The translations under genes were made by a program, and so were the position numbers. Shown piece by piece: positions 19,352-28,203 of a DNA stretch of 64,000 nt (within the stretch, counting starts at the first letter, position 1; each line of letters begins with the position of its first letter). This DNA is from Candidatus Spongiihabitans thiooxidans. GTDB taxonomy: Bacteria; Pseudomonadota; Gammaproteobacteria; Arenicellales; Poriferihabitantaceae. The stretch spans positions 124,001 to 188,000 of the forward strand of contig LFLB01000022.1 in NCBI GenBank assembly GCA_001543005.1, given 5' to 3'. Under the pieces are notes generated by a model that was given only the letters and a program-made list of their open reading frames with translations, was not told where the DNA came from and did no database searches.

Positions 19352-20791
19352 ATGAACAAGAAATTAATCGCGGCGATTGCCGCAACGACTATGGCAGGGG
19401 CTATCGGATTTGCGTCCGTTGCTTCCGCCATGGAATTCAGCGTGTACGGCAGCCTCCGCGCCGGTGTCTTTCAAAAGGACACCGATAGTGCGTATAAATC
19501 AGACTATGCATCAGAGGCAGTAGATAAGGTAGATGCAGTAGATGCAAAGAATGCTGTTGTGACTAGCGACTACAATCCGGGCAATAAAGTAGCACGTGAC
19601 GCTATAACGGTTGATGTCGTTAGTATTACTGGGGGTGCTCCCAATGAGGAACTTTTCGTCGCGATAGATGCAGCTGCAACTGGCACAGTTGATCCTAGTG
19701 GTGGTGTGATTATTCCCGCGAAGGCAGCAGTGAAAGCAGTGGCAGCAGTGGCAGCAGGAGAGGTAGTAAATCCAAATCCAACTAAATCTGCCGGAGATAA
19801 GAGCACTAGTGCTTGGGACTTTGGCACCTTTAAAGCTGGCAGCAGATTCGGCGTCAAAGGTTCCGAAGACCTCGGCAACGGCTTGTCCGCCGGTTTCAAG
19901 ATCGAAAGAGGCCTCGGTGCGGACGGTTTCACGCTTCGCCATCAGAATGCGTGGCTCAAAGGCGGCTGGGGCACCCTGACCATCGGTCAGCAAGGCAACC
20001 CCTACCGCAACGCCGCCAACTGGGATCAATCTTGGTGGATTGGTGGCGCCAACCGCTACGACGACGGCGGCAGCCGTATCAATGGCATTCGCTACGACAG
20101 CAACTTCGACGGTCCGTTCAGCTTCAGCCTGATGGCGACCGCGGGCGATGGAGACGGTGCGGTAGAAGAAAAGGTGATTTTGGTCAACGATGCAAAGGGA
20201 ACAACTATTGATACTGATACGAATCTTCGGACCACTGTAACCCTTCCTGCAATCCAAGATGAAGACGGCATCGACTCGTTTGTCGCCGCCGGCCACTACA
20301 ACATCGGCGATGTGGCCACCGTCAACCTCGGCTTTCGCGTCAATAACCAGGAACACAATGTGCCGGGCGAGAGTTACGACAACACCGTAATCAGTGTCAA
20401 TGGCGTGGTCGGCCCTTTCGACTGGTATGTCGCCTACGAGGAGAATGACGACAACTTCAAGCGTCCTAGTTTGAGTGGTGGAACCGACGGCTCAGATGGC
20501 AGATCATATGTTGCAAAGAGGTTCAAAGCACAAGATGCGGAAACCCTCGGCGTGTTCCTGAGCCTGAAGTTGGGCGAGAGCGACAAGGTCTATTTCGAAT
20601 ATGAAGATTCCAGCGTAGATGGAGCCGATGAAAACCTTGGAGGTCTCGACAAAGACGCCATTTTGGTTGGCTATTCGCACAAAATTGGCCCAAGCACAAG
20701 TTTCATCGTTGAATATGCAAGCGTGGATAACGAGAGCGACTTTACCGCCGACACCGACACATTGCTGGCATTCCTCAAAGTGGATTTCTAA
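19352..20791 (+). CDS. Outer-membrane general porin with expanded loops
   Basis: A 479-residue porin with a signal peptide cleaved near residue 26 (FASVASA), an initial strand MEFSVYGSLRAGVFQ, and the terminal phenylalanine strand FLKVDF. Internal motifs SRFGVKGSEDLGNGLSAGFK and GGWGTLTIGQQGNPYR are typical of the Porin_4/OmpC-like group. It should form a trimeric 16-strand diffusion channel. Compared with the second porin it has a roughly 90-residue insertion after the first strand, rich in Val and Ala (VDAVDAKNAVV, AAVKAVAAVAAGEVV), and another near residue 275. These are probably surface loops. It ends in a strong terminator. Confidence 0.88.
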   Translation: MNKKLIAAIAATTMAGAIGFASVASAMEFSVYGSLRAGVFQKDTDSAYKSDYASEAVDKVDAVDAKNAVVTSDYNPGNKVARDAITVDVVSITGGAPNEELFVAIDAAATGTVDPSGGVIIPAKAAVKAVAAVAAGEVVNPNPTKSAGDKSTSAWDFGTFKAGSRFGVKGSEDLGNGLSAGFKIERGLGADGFTLRHQNAWLKGGWGTLTIGQQGNPYRNAANWDQSWWIGGANRYDDGGSRINGIRYDSNFDGPFSFSLMATAGDGDGAVEEKVILVNDAKGTTIDTDTNLRTTVTLPAIQDEDGIDSFVAAGHYNIGDVATVNLGFRVNNQEHNVPGESYDNTVISVNGVVGPFDWYVAYEENDDNFKRPSLSGGTDGSDGRSYVAKRFKAQDAETLGVFLSLKLGESDKVYFEYEDSSVDGADENLGGLDKDAILVGYSHKIGPSTSFIVEYASVDNESDFTADTDTLLAFLKVDF

Positions 20792-20810
20792 TCCCCTCGC
20801 TACACCATTA

Positions 20811-20838
20811 AAAAGCCGGGGCTTCGCCCCGGTTTTTT
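20811..20838 (+). terminator. Rho-independent terminator after the first porin
   Basis: A near-perfect hairpin, CCGGGGC paired with GCCCCGG around TTC, preceded by AAAAG and followed by eight T. It starts 20 bases after the porin stop. The same cassette recurs at 21348-21377 and, inverted, after the second porin. Confidence 0.9.
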
Positions 20839-20962
20839 TTCGCCCTCCGCACACCCTGCCCTCGCCCTCCGTTCTCGCCGTTGCCGCGATTGCGGCTAAC
20901 CCCGCCCCTCGCCCTCCTTTCTCGCCATTGCCGAGATGAGCATAAGTATCGGAAGTGAGGCT

Positions 20963-21202
20963 TCAGCCTCGCAAAGCCATTGCAGATGGCGGGACTAAAG
21001 CCCCACGTCCGAGATAGCCCGCATGAACAATATGAGGATACCCCCCCCCCAAAGAAACAGACCACAAACCAAACCAGAATGATAGATACCACGACTCACG
21101 ATTCGCCTTCTGTTCGGCGCTTTCCCGCTCCGCTTTATCCGCCCGCCATTCCAGATTTTGTACGCGCTGTTGGAGATATCTCAAGTCATCTGCGGCCGTC
21201 AT
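20963..21202 (-). CDS. Doubtful small protein containing a G10 homopolymer
   Basis: A minus-strand frame from the ATG at 21202 encodes a charged helix (LRYLQQRVQNLEWRADKAE) and an aromatic segment WYLSFWFGLWSV, a coiled-coil-plus-membrane layout like other proteins of this locus. It then runs into a tract of ten G (plus-strand C10 at 21041-21050), after which each frame reads different, unremarkable sequence. There is no clear ribosome site, and the ATG lies inside a repeat element. It may be a remnant or a length-switched gene. I list it with low confidence. Confidence 0.25.
   Translation of the reverse strand: MTAADDLRYLQQRVQNLEWRADKAERESAEQKANRESWYLSFWFGLWSVSLGGGYPHIVHAGYLGRGALVPPSAMALRG
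21041..21050. repeat. C10 homopolymer tract
   Basis: Ten consecutive C on the plus strand, an unusual tract for this window. It lies within the doubtful minus-strand small ORF, just after its predicted membrane segment, so length changes would switch the downstream frame. Confidence 0.9.
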
Positions 21203-21290
21203 TATCGGGCTTGACCCGATAACCCAGTCAAACACCCGCGTCGCAAGCCGCACCATTATTTTGTATTGCATTCGCCGTGAAAAAATGTAT
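21201..21290. repeat. Dispersed palindromic repeat, full copy
   Basis: About 90 bases starting with the inverted repeat ATTATCGGGCTTGACCCGAT, then CAGTCAAACACCCGCG, an imperfect CGCAAGCCGC arm and TTTGTATTGCATTCGCCGTG. It is nearly the reverse complement of 23374-23466. Other copies are at 19049 and 21958. Confidence 0.85.
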
Positions 21291-21301
21291 AAGTTCAGAT
21301 A

Positions 21302-21328
21302 CATTTGGCGCTCAAAGTGGATTTCTAA
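21302..21328 (+). pseudogene. 3' end of a third porin gene
   Basis: The frame reads HLALKVDF and a stop, followed by the same spacer and terminator as the intact porin. ALKVDF resembles the end of the second porin (LVLKVDF). Upstream sequence is a repeat element, not porin, so only the last codons and the terminator remain after rearrangement. Confidence 0.75.
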
Positions 21329-21347
21329 TCCCCATCGCTACACCATT

Positions 21348-21377
21348 AAAAAGCCGGGGCTTCGCCCCGGCTTTTTT
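21348..21377 (+). terminator. Terminator of the lost third porin
   Basis: A perfect hairpin AAGCCGGGGC/GCCCCGGCTT with a short TTC loop and a T run. It is the same cassette as at 20811-20838, duplicated together with the end of a porin. Confidence 0.88.
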
Positions 21378-21393
21378 CGCCGTCAGAATGTAA

Positions 21394-21413
21394 GGACAGG
21401 TCGCGACCTGTCC
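21394..21413. repeat. Perfect 20-bp palindrome
   Basis: GGACAGGTCGCGACCTGTCC is fully self-complementary and is flanked by TAA and CTA. It has the look of a REP-type intergenic palindrome. Only one copy is in this window. The region 21414-21640 contains no gene that I can support. Confidence 0.8.
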
Positions 21414-21640
21414 CTACAACAAAATGCGAAAACTCACCCCCGGCAAAGACCACGGGAATAGCAAAACGTCAGGAATAAAATAACGTAGGAAAAAACAAGC
21501 AACCGGAACAGCAAAAACCGCTATCCTGTAAAACCGCAAACCAGCTAACGAAAACAATAAATTTGGATACCGCTAACGACACCAGCGGCGGCGATAATTA
21601 TCGTCCCAGGCTAATTATCATGCGCGCGACCATGCGCTGT

Positions 21641-21922
21641 TCAAGATCGTTTTTTCCAAGGATATTCATCTTCGGGTTCATCTCCCGGCATAGGTACTCC
21701 AAACAGGGCGGTCACGATGGTGGCGACCACGGCATCGGCCAGGGCATCACTGGCCCCGGCTTCCTTGAGCGAGTCCACGGCCTTATGCGTGTCATATGTG
21801 ACCGGACTTTTGCCCATGGCGCCCACGATGCTATAGACAACGGCTTCAGCCAGGGGCTCAGCGGCGCCAGCTTGGGTGAGTGCCTTTACGGCTTTGTGGG
21901 TGTCGAATACGAGTGAATTCAT
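21641..21922 (-). CDS. Short DTHKAV-module protein with two head modules
   Basis: A 93-residue protein with the head module of the DUF1640-like paralogues twice in tandem: FDTHKAVKALTQAGAAEPLA (residues 6-25) and YDTHKAVDSLKEAGASDALA (about 43-62). It lacks the coiled coil and membrane anchor and ends in an acidic-basic tail (DEPEDEYPWKKRS). A strong AAGGAG stands nine bases before the ATG, which also fixes the start of the paralogues. The absence of an anchor suggests a soluble partner or competitor of the anchored versions. The function is unknown. Confidence 0.65.
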   Translation of the reverse strand: MNSLVFDTHKAVKALTQAGAAEPLAEAVVYSIVGAMGKSPVTYDTHKAVDSLKEAGASDALADAVVATIVTALFGVPMPGDEPEDEYPWKKRS

Positions 21923-21957
21923 CGGTTGTGTCTCCTTAATGCGTTTAATTGCGGGAA

Positions 21958-22068
21958 GTAAAGCATTTTTTCACGGCCAACGCAATACGGAATAATCAAT
22001 ACGGAATAATGGCGCGGTTTGCGCCGCGGGTGTTTGACTGGATTATCGGATCAAGCCTGATACCGAGG
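21958..22068. repeat. Dispersed palindromic repeat, variant copy
   Basis: An inverted-orientation copy of the 21201 element, with the GCATTTTTTCACGG start, an extra internal duplication of CAATACGGAATAAT, the GCGCGGTTTGCGCCGC hairpin and GTGTTTGACTGGATTATC. It forms the upstream region of the short DTHKAV gene. Confidence 0.8.
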
Positions 22069-22119
22069 CATCCTGCCACCCATGCGGTATGGCAACCGAG
22101 CGGTGTTGCCCGAAAAACT

Positions 22120-22434
22120 TCAGAAAAAAGTTCGGATTACGGCGACAGCCAACCCCCCTATTGCGGCTAACAATATCCCAAACAAATAACGGACAAGTTT
22201 CGACTCTCTGTCCGCAATCAGCGCCTCGATTTTCGCAATCAGCGTCTCGATTTTCGCAACATCTGTTTTGGTTGCCAAATACTCCATGCGTGTTTCCAAC
22301 ACGGATAGGCGTGCCTCAATGCCCGCCAACCTTACATTCGTCCCGTCACCATTACCGCCACTACTGGAGGAGGCCGCCGTAGCGGGCGTCGAAGCGGCCA
22401 ATTTCAAGTCAGGCGATTGATTCCTCCGGCTCAT
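22120..22434 (-). CDS. Small coiled-coil protein with C-terminal membrane anchor
   Basis: A 104-residue protein: a low-complexity Ser/Ala/Gly N-terminus, a helical stretch IEARLSVLETRMEYLATK and IETLIAKIEALIADRESK, then a transmembrane helix LFGILLAAIGGLAVAVI near the C-terminus. The ATG at 22434 overlaps the stop of the preceding gene as ATGA, which fixes the start and implies translational coupling. The architecture (coil then C-terminal anchor) repeats that of the DUF1640-like proteins although the sequence differs. Function unknown. Confidence 0.6.
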   Translation of the reverse strand: MSRRNQSPDLKLAASTPATAASSSSGGNGDGTNVRLAGIEARLSVLETRMEYLATKTDVAKIETLIAKIEALIADRESKLVRYLFGILLAAIGGLAVAVIRTFF

Positions 22435-22700
22435 TGCGGCTTCTCCATCGTCAGCCACTCCCAAAGGCCGGATGAGGCAAAGCCTGAGTAGGCGCCATTC
22501 AATTTAAAAACGGCACCAAACGCATTCTCAATTTTATGCTCGCCTCCAAAGCCCACAGTATCAGCCACTTTTTCCGAAATATCGTCGGTATGAACAAGAA
22601 AGCACTTTTCGTTGATTGGATAGTTGAACTGGTAATGCTCTGCAATCCTCTCGGCTACTTCGCTGTTCTCGTTTTGCAAAATAATGGCATGGATAACCAT
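22431..22700 (-). CDS. Small protein of unknown function
   Basis: An 89-residue soluble protein starting MVIHAIILQNENSEVAERIA, with a middle segment KCFLVHTDDISEKVADTVGF and an end ASSGLWEWLTMEK. No signal peptide or membrane span is visible. GAGAGGAA precedes the ATG. It is coupled through ATGA to the small anchored coiled-coil gene, so the two probably work together. I do not recognise the family with confidence. The 200 bases upstream to 22900 hold no gene. Confidence 0.6.
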   Translation of the reverse strand: MVIHAIILQNENSEVAERIAEHYQFNYPINEKCFLVHTDDISEKVADTVGFGGEHKIENAFGAVFKLNGAYSGFASSGLWEWLTMEKPQ

Positions 22701-22899
22701 AGTGGTTCCTCTCGGGTGGTCTATGGGTGGCGGTCTAAAGGTTAACTATTATCATCCGGCTATTATAGCCAATTCTCAAGACCCTGCGTTCGGGAAAGTA
22801 AATTTCGTTGCCTATTTTACCCAATTTTCGTACTCCCAAGGATAATTTACCTCTTTTTCGGGCAGTTGTACAACATGACAATCCGCCGACCGCTTTGGG

Positions 22900-23313
22900 C
22901 TAAAACAGCCCAACGAGAATGCCAAGGATGACGACACCAGCGGCAACCATCGTCCCAAGGCGAATAGTCATACTCTGTTTGAGGCTGTCTATGTTCGCGG
23001 TCATGCTCTGCTCAAGGCTCTTCATGTTCGCGGTCATGCTCTGCTCAAGGCTATCCATGCGCGCGGTCATGCTCTGCTCAAGGCTCTTCATGTTCGCGTT
23101 CAGACGCTGCTCGCTGTTTTCTATGCGTACGTTCAGACGCTGCTCCATGTTTTCCATATCTCCCTTCAAATCCGCTATATCATCCTTAGTCGCCGCGTGT
23201 TCGCCGAGCGCGGCGCCGAAGGTGGCGACCACGGCTTCGGCCAAGGACTCTTCGGCGCCGGCTTGGGTGAGCGCCTTTACGGCTTTGTGGGTGTCAAATG
23301 CGAGTGAGTTCAT
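22900..23313 (-). CDS. DUF1640-like membrane-anchored coiled-coil protein, second copy
   Basis: A 137-residue paralogue of the gene at 18541. The head NSLAFDTHKAVKALTQAGAE and ATKDDIADLKGDM are nearly identical, but the coiled coil has a different sequence based on SLEQSMTANMK units, again with an 11-residue period. A C-terminal transmembrane helix follows (MVAAGVVILGILVGLF). I chose the second ATG (23313) by comparison with the short paralogue. It lies downstream of the second porin on the same strand, mirroring the plus-strand association. Function unknown. Confidence 0.68.
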   Translation of the reverse strand: MNSLAFDTHKAVKALTQAGAEESLAEAVVATFGAALGEHAATKDDIADLKGDMENMEQRLNVRIENSEQRLNANMKSLEQSMTARMDSLEQSMTANMKSLEQSMTANIDSLKQSMTIRLGTMVAAGVVILGILVGLF

Positions 23314-23373
23314 CGGTTGTGCTTCCATGTTTAAGCAAGTTGTGTGTTTGGTTATCGGCGCTGTGGTAAGTAA

Positions 23374-23466
23374 AGCATTTTTTCACGGCGAATGCAATAC
23401 AAAATAATGGCGCGGCTTGCGCCGCGGGTGTTTGACTGGATTATCGGGTCAAGCCCGATAATGACG
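23374..23466. repeat. Dispersed palindromic repeat, full inverted copy
   Basis: Contains GCGCGGCTTGCGCCGC (a hairpin), GTGTTTGACTGGATTATC and the inverted repeat ATCGGGTCAAGCCCGAT. It differs from the reverse complement of 21201-21290 at only a few positions. A flanking GGGGCGGGGTTAGCCGC block also has an inverted partner near 20890. Confidence 0.85.
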
Positions 23467-23536
23467 GCGGGGCGGGGTTAGCCGCACCATCGCGGCAACG
23501 GCGAGAAAGGATGGCGAGGGGATGGGCAGATGGGCG

Positions 23537-23567
23537 AAAAAAAACCGGGCGGAAGCCCCGGCTTTTT
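23537..23567 (-). terminator. Terminator after the second porin
   Basis: On the minus strand AAAAAGCCGGGGCTTCCGCCCGG is followed by eight T. It is a slightly imperfect version of the cassette after the first porin, 20 bases past the porin stop. Confidence 0.85.
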
Positions 23568-23586
23568 AATGGGTAAAGCGAGAGGA

Positions 23587-24637
23587 TTAGAAATCCACTT
23601 TGAGGACCAGTGCCAGAGTTTGCGTGTCCGCCTGCTTGTCTACATCCGCATACTCCGCGATGAAAGTGACACCGGGGCCAATACTGTGAGAGTAACCCAA
23701 CACAGTGGCACTAGGATCATCGACGACATTATCAACATCGGCTTCTACGTGTTGAACGTAGATATTGTCGCTATCGCCGAGGGCGTATTTCAGGAATACG
23801 CCTACCGTGTCGGCGTCCTGCTTAGCCACTCCATTGAAATTGTCATCGTTGTTCTCGAAGGCAACATACCAGGTGAAGCCCCCGACCGTGCCGTTAAGGC
23901 CGATTGCGGTATTGTCGTAACTCTTACCCGCTTCCAGGTTAGGATTGTCAATACCGCTGTGATGGCCGATACTCACTTTAGCCGGGCCAAAGTCGTAACT
24001 GGCGGCTTGCCCATACTTGGCCTACAGTGTCAGTGCCTACAGCCTCAACAGCCGCTATAGCGGGGACAAGGACAAGTTCAGTGGCGGATGGGTCAGTCCC
24101 AACAGCGAGTTGTTTGGGGTTGGAACCGATTTTGTCAGAGACGATAGCACCTTTAGCGGCTTTGCTGGCAATCATAACGTCAAAGCTGAACGGGCCGCCA
24201 AGGTTGCTTGAATACCTGATGCCTTGGGCATCGTTGTTGTCCTTAAATCGAATGTTCCCGCCTATGAAATAGGTTTGGTCCCAGTTGGCGGCTGTGCGGT
24301 AGGCCGGAGACTGCTCGCCGAAGGTCAGTTTGCCCCATCCGCCACCGATCCAGACATTCTGATCACGTACCGCAAAACCGTCTGCGAGTTTGCGTTCAAT
24401 CTTCAGGCCGGCGGTCTGGCCATTACCGAGGTCGGTGGAGGCTTTGATGCCGAAACGGCTGGAATGATCTGTACCAAGATCCGTAGTGGAATCGCCTTTA
24501 TCCGCATCTTTGAACGTAGCACCCGCTCGGACGCTACCGTACCAGTGGAATTCGGCGGCGGCGGAAGCAACGGACGCAAATCCGGTCGCCCCTGCCATAG
24601 TCGTTGCGGCAATCGCCGCGATTAGTTTCTTGTTCAT
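23587..24637 (-). pseudogene. Second porin gene, frameshifted
   Basis: The first frame (24637-23978) encodes the signal peptide MNKKLIAAIAATTMAGATGF, strand EFHWYGSVRAGATF and porin motifs including GGGWGKLTFGEQSPAYR. It ends prematurely in WASRQLRLWPG. Reading one base out of frame restores YGQAASYDFGPAKVSIGHH and the rest to LVLKVDF. The break lies near 24011-24020, and correction gives about 350 residues, a normal porin length. It is either a real inactivating indel or an assembly error; no long homopolymer is at the site. The paralogue on the plus strand is intact, so outer-membrane permeability need not be lost. Confidence 0.82.
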
Positions 24638-24939
24638 AAAAATAGTCCTCTATATAGGCTGTTACCGAGGACTTGTTTACGAAAAGGCGGGAAACGGCTG
24701 AATCGACTCCTTAAAAATGCAACCTATCCAAATGTCGCAAGAAATGTCGCGGGTCGCCAGGGGGTTAGTGGTTACTGCAATAATGACCTGTTTGGCAGTA
24801 GCCGACTAAAATAGTAGATTGTCTCAAACAGATATCGTCAAAGAAACGCTGGCTGCGCCACTTGGCGGCTGGAATGACGAGATAAGATTTGAATTGATCA
24901 GCCTTTCCCTGATTCTATTCCCTGGCTCTTATCTGGCTC
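24638..24939. other. Intergenic region upstream of the second porin
   Basis: About 300 bases between the second porin start and the SDR stop. The first 45 bases are the porin leader, conserved with that of the first porin. The rest shows no convincing gene; the SDR-proximal end holds GGCTCTTAT repeats that continue into the SDR 3' end. Confidence 0.6.
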
Positions 24940-25695
24940 TTATTGCTGGCTCTTATTTCTGACCACGGATTTTTGCGGGGAAAGATTGATTTGGTCGATC
25001 ACCGACCCGGTTGGCATATCCAGAATCGTTTTTACCGCGTTGGCGACATCATCCGCTTGTAGCGCATTGTCTCTGGATTGCCCTGGTTTAAAATCTAAAT
25101 CATCGAAGAATTCGGTATCAACCATTCCAGGATTAACGATGGCAACCCTGACTCCGCTGGCGGCACATTCCTGTCTCAAAGCCTGGACAAATCCGTTTAG
25201 TCCAAATTTAGTAGCACAATATACCGCGCCTTTTTTACCCCCTTTGAGACCCGATTCAGACCCGATAATGACTAAATCACCACAACCTTGTTTTTTCATT
25301 ATTGGCATTACCAGCCGGGAAATCAACATGACGCTGGTTAAGTTGGTGTCTATTTGACGTTTGATTCTGGCAACTGAAAATTCCTCGAGCGAACCAAAAT
25401 CACCAAAACCATGACACAAAACCACGCCATCCAAACAGGAGATGCTTTTAAGGGTCTGACCAATCGACTCATCCAATGACTCGAAGTCTGACAAATCACA
25501 CTGCATTATTTTAAGTATCCCCTTGCGGGAGGATTGAAAATTTTGCTGTTCACGATTGGAGAAACCTTCACCGGCAATCTTTCGGCGAGAAACCGCAACA
25601 ACCTGCGCGCCATTGTCCAGCAACAGCCTGGACACTGCGGCCCCGATACCGGAGCTGGCCCCGGTTACCAGAAATATTTTACCTGCGTATGGCAC
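24940..25695 (-). CDS. Short-chain dehydrogenase/reductase family oxidoreductase
   Basis: A 251-residue classical SDR. The cofactor loop TGASSGIGAAVSRLL is at residues 11-25, the NAG-like position is CHGFGDFG, and the catalytic Ser and Tyr-x3-Lys are in IIGSESGLKGG and YCATK (near residues 148-166). NPGMVDTEFF follows. The substrate is unknown. It starts nine bases after the serS stop and is probably cotranscribed with it. Two oddities: the 3' end contains a short AATAAGAGCCAG duplication encoding the terminal residues, and codons for SRKGILKI lie in a 24-base sequence that recurs exactly upstream of parC. Confidence 0.85.
   Translation of the reverse strand: MPYAGKIFLVTGASSGIGAAVSRLLLDNGAQVVAVSRRKIAGEGFSNREQQNFQSSRKGILKIMQCDLSDFESLDESIGQTLKSISCLDGVVLCHGFGDFGSLEEFSVARIKRQIDTNLTSVMLISRLVMPIMKKQGCGDLVIIGSESGLKGGKKGAVYCATKFGLNGFVQALRQECAASGVRVAIVNPGMVDTEFFDDLDFKPGQSRDNALQADDVANAVKTILDMPTGSVIDQINLSPQKSVVRNKSQQ
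25506..25529. repeat. Dispersed 24-base element, copy inside the SDR gene
   Basis: The minus strand reads CCCGCAAGGGGATAC followed by TTAAAATAA, identical over 24 bases to 41028-41051 and similar to 27034-27058. It is in frame in the SDR gene. Confidence 0.85.
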
Positions 25696-25704
25696 GCCGA
25701 CCCA

Positions 25705-27003
<1,299 letters not shown>

Positions 27004-27033
27004 TTAATTGAAATTTATTGATCGGGAACGCCG

Positions 27034-27058
27034 TTATTTTTATTATCCCCTTGCGGGG
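27034..27058. repeat. Dispersed GCAAGGGGATA element, variant copy between crcB and serS
   Basis: On the minus strand CCCCGCAAGGGGATAATAAA lies in the short gap between the crcB stop and the serS start. CCCC-GCAA-GGGG can form a tight hairpin. Related copies are at 25506 and 41028. Confidence 0.75.
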
Positions 27059-27060
27059 CT

Positions 27061-27435
27061 CTAGGTTGCCAAACGTCCAATGCCCATGCCGACTAATGCC
27101 CCAAGAATACAGACCAAAACACTACTGATTATATTCAACAATGCCTTATTCCAGAAACCAATTTGTATCAGTTGAAGTGTTTCCAGAGAGAAGGTTGAGA
27201 AAGTCGTAAACCCGCCCAACAGGCCAACAATTATCAGTCCTCGCAAGATTTCATTACCCTGGAATCGCTGCTGAATTATCACGAACAATATACCGATCAA
27301 TAACGACCCGATGGCATTGACTGACAGCGTGCCTAATGGAAAGTTTGCCGGGAATCGGGTTTGTATGGATGTTGACAGCCAAAATCGCAAAACAGAACCC
27401 ATAGCACCCCCCAATGCAATGACCATAAATTTCAT
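27061..27435 (-). CDS. crcB: Fluoride exporter CrcB/Fluc
   Basis: A 124-residue protein with four hydrophobic helices and the family motifs GGAMGSVLRF (residues 8-17), FPLGTLSVNAIGSLLIGI and GLLGGFTTFSTFSLET. These small proteins form antiparallel dimers that export fluoride. The frame extends 15 codons upstream to a TTG, but the ATG at 27435 gives the usual family length. No fluoride riboswitch consensus is visible upstream; the gene appears to be constitutively placed in the lolA-serS operon. Confidence 0.93.
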   Translation of the reverse strand: MKFMVIALGGAMGSVLRFWLSTSIQTRFPANFPLGTLSVNAIGSLLIGILFVIIQQRFQGNEILRGLIIVGLLGGFTTFSTFSLETLQLIQIGFWNKALLNIISSVLVCILGALVGMGIGRLAT

Positions 27436-27509
27436 ATCGGGTTGTGCTTTATTGAAGTGATTTAATAATTGATAACCCAATCGTAATCATACTGGACTGA
27501 ACGTGTCGT

Positions 27510-28163
27510 TCATAGATTTCTGTGGTCAATAATATCCATGCCCTGTGGCGGAATAAAATCGAATGTAGTCGGGGGGATGAGCAAATTTTCCTTTAAATCA
27601 ACAAAAACTATTCGCGTTGTCTGATCCAGATTGTCCAGCAATTCCATCAACCTCAATCGCTTGTCTTCAAATCCGATGCGAATCTCCTTGAATCCGCTGT
27701 CTTCGTTTTTAGGTATCAAGTTGACCCAATCATAACGACCGTGCGTGCCGATATCCTCCACTTTATAGTTTTCCTCCAGATCGCCGGTCCCGGCCAACAA
27801 TATGGCAGGCGATTTACCCAGAGTTTGGTCCTGGTTGCGAACCGTAATCTGTTCGAGTTCGATGTCGTATATCCACACATTTTCACCATCGCCCACAATC
27901 TCCTGAGCATCCGGCGGCTCATAGTTCCAGCGAAACAAACCCGGCCGTTGTATCCACACCCTGCCTTGCCCGTCATCAATTTCCACCATCGACTCATCCA
28001 GCACCTTTTGTCTGAATCTCGCCTCAAAGGCATTAATTTCATTAAAGAAATAATCCAATGACTCCATTCCCGGACTGGCGTTAGCGACACCTATACCAGC
28101 GATGGCGAAACTGGTCAGTATCGGAACCAAACAAATTATGACACGCTTAATAATTTTTTTCAT
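27510..28163 (-). CDS. lolA: Outer-membrane lipoprotein carrier protein LolA
   Basis: A 217-residue periplasmic chaperone with signal peptide ending near GVANA. The mature part begins with ASPGMESLDYFFNEINAFEA and shows GRVWIQRPGLFRWNYEPPD and VNLIPKNEDSGFKEI, typical LolA blocks. It carries lipoproteins such as BamC and BamD, both encoded in this window, from LolCDE to LolB. The frame continues 25 codons upstream into the ftsK 3' end, where QVIAQVIDQV comes from a short DNA duplication; the ATG at 28163 begins the signal peptide and is preferred. It follows ftsK as in most gammaproteobacteria. Confidence 0.93.
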   Translation of the reverse strand: MKKIIKRVIICLVPILTSFAIAGIGVANASPGMESLDYFFNEINAFEARFRQKVLDESMVEIDDGQGRVWIQRPGLFRWNYEPPDAQEIVGDGENVWIYDIELEQITVRNQDQTLGKSPAILLAGTGDLEENYKVEDIGTHGRYDWVNLIPKNEDSGFKEIRIGFEDKRLRLMELLDNLDQTTRIVFVDLKENLLIPPTTFDFIPPQGMDIIDHRNL

Positions 28164-28203
28164 TATTCGCTTTACCTGATCAATGACCTGAGCAATTACC
28201 TGA

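Noticed and set aside
19511-20356. 281-codon antisense frame opposite the first porin
   Set aside because: The plus-strand porin is unambiguous, and the antisense translation is low-complexity Cys/His/Ile sequence.
27436-27510. Fluoride riboswitch before crcB
   Set aside because: The short space before the gene shows no riboswitch core.
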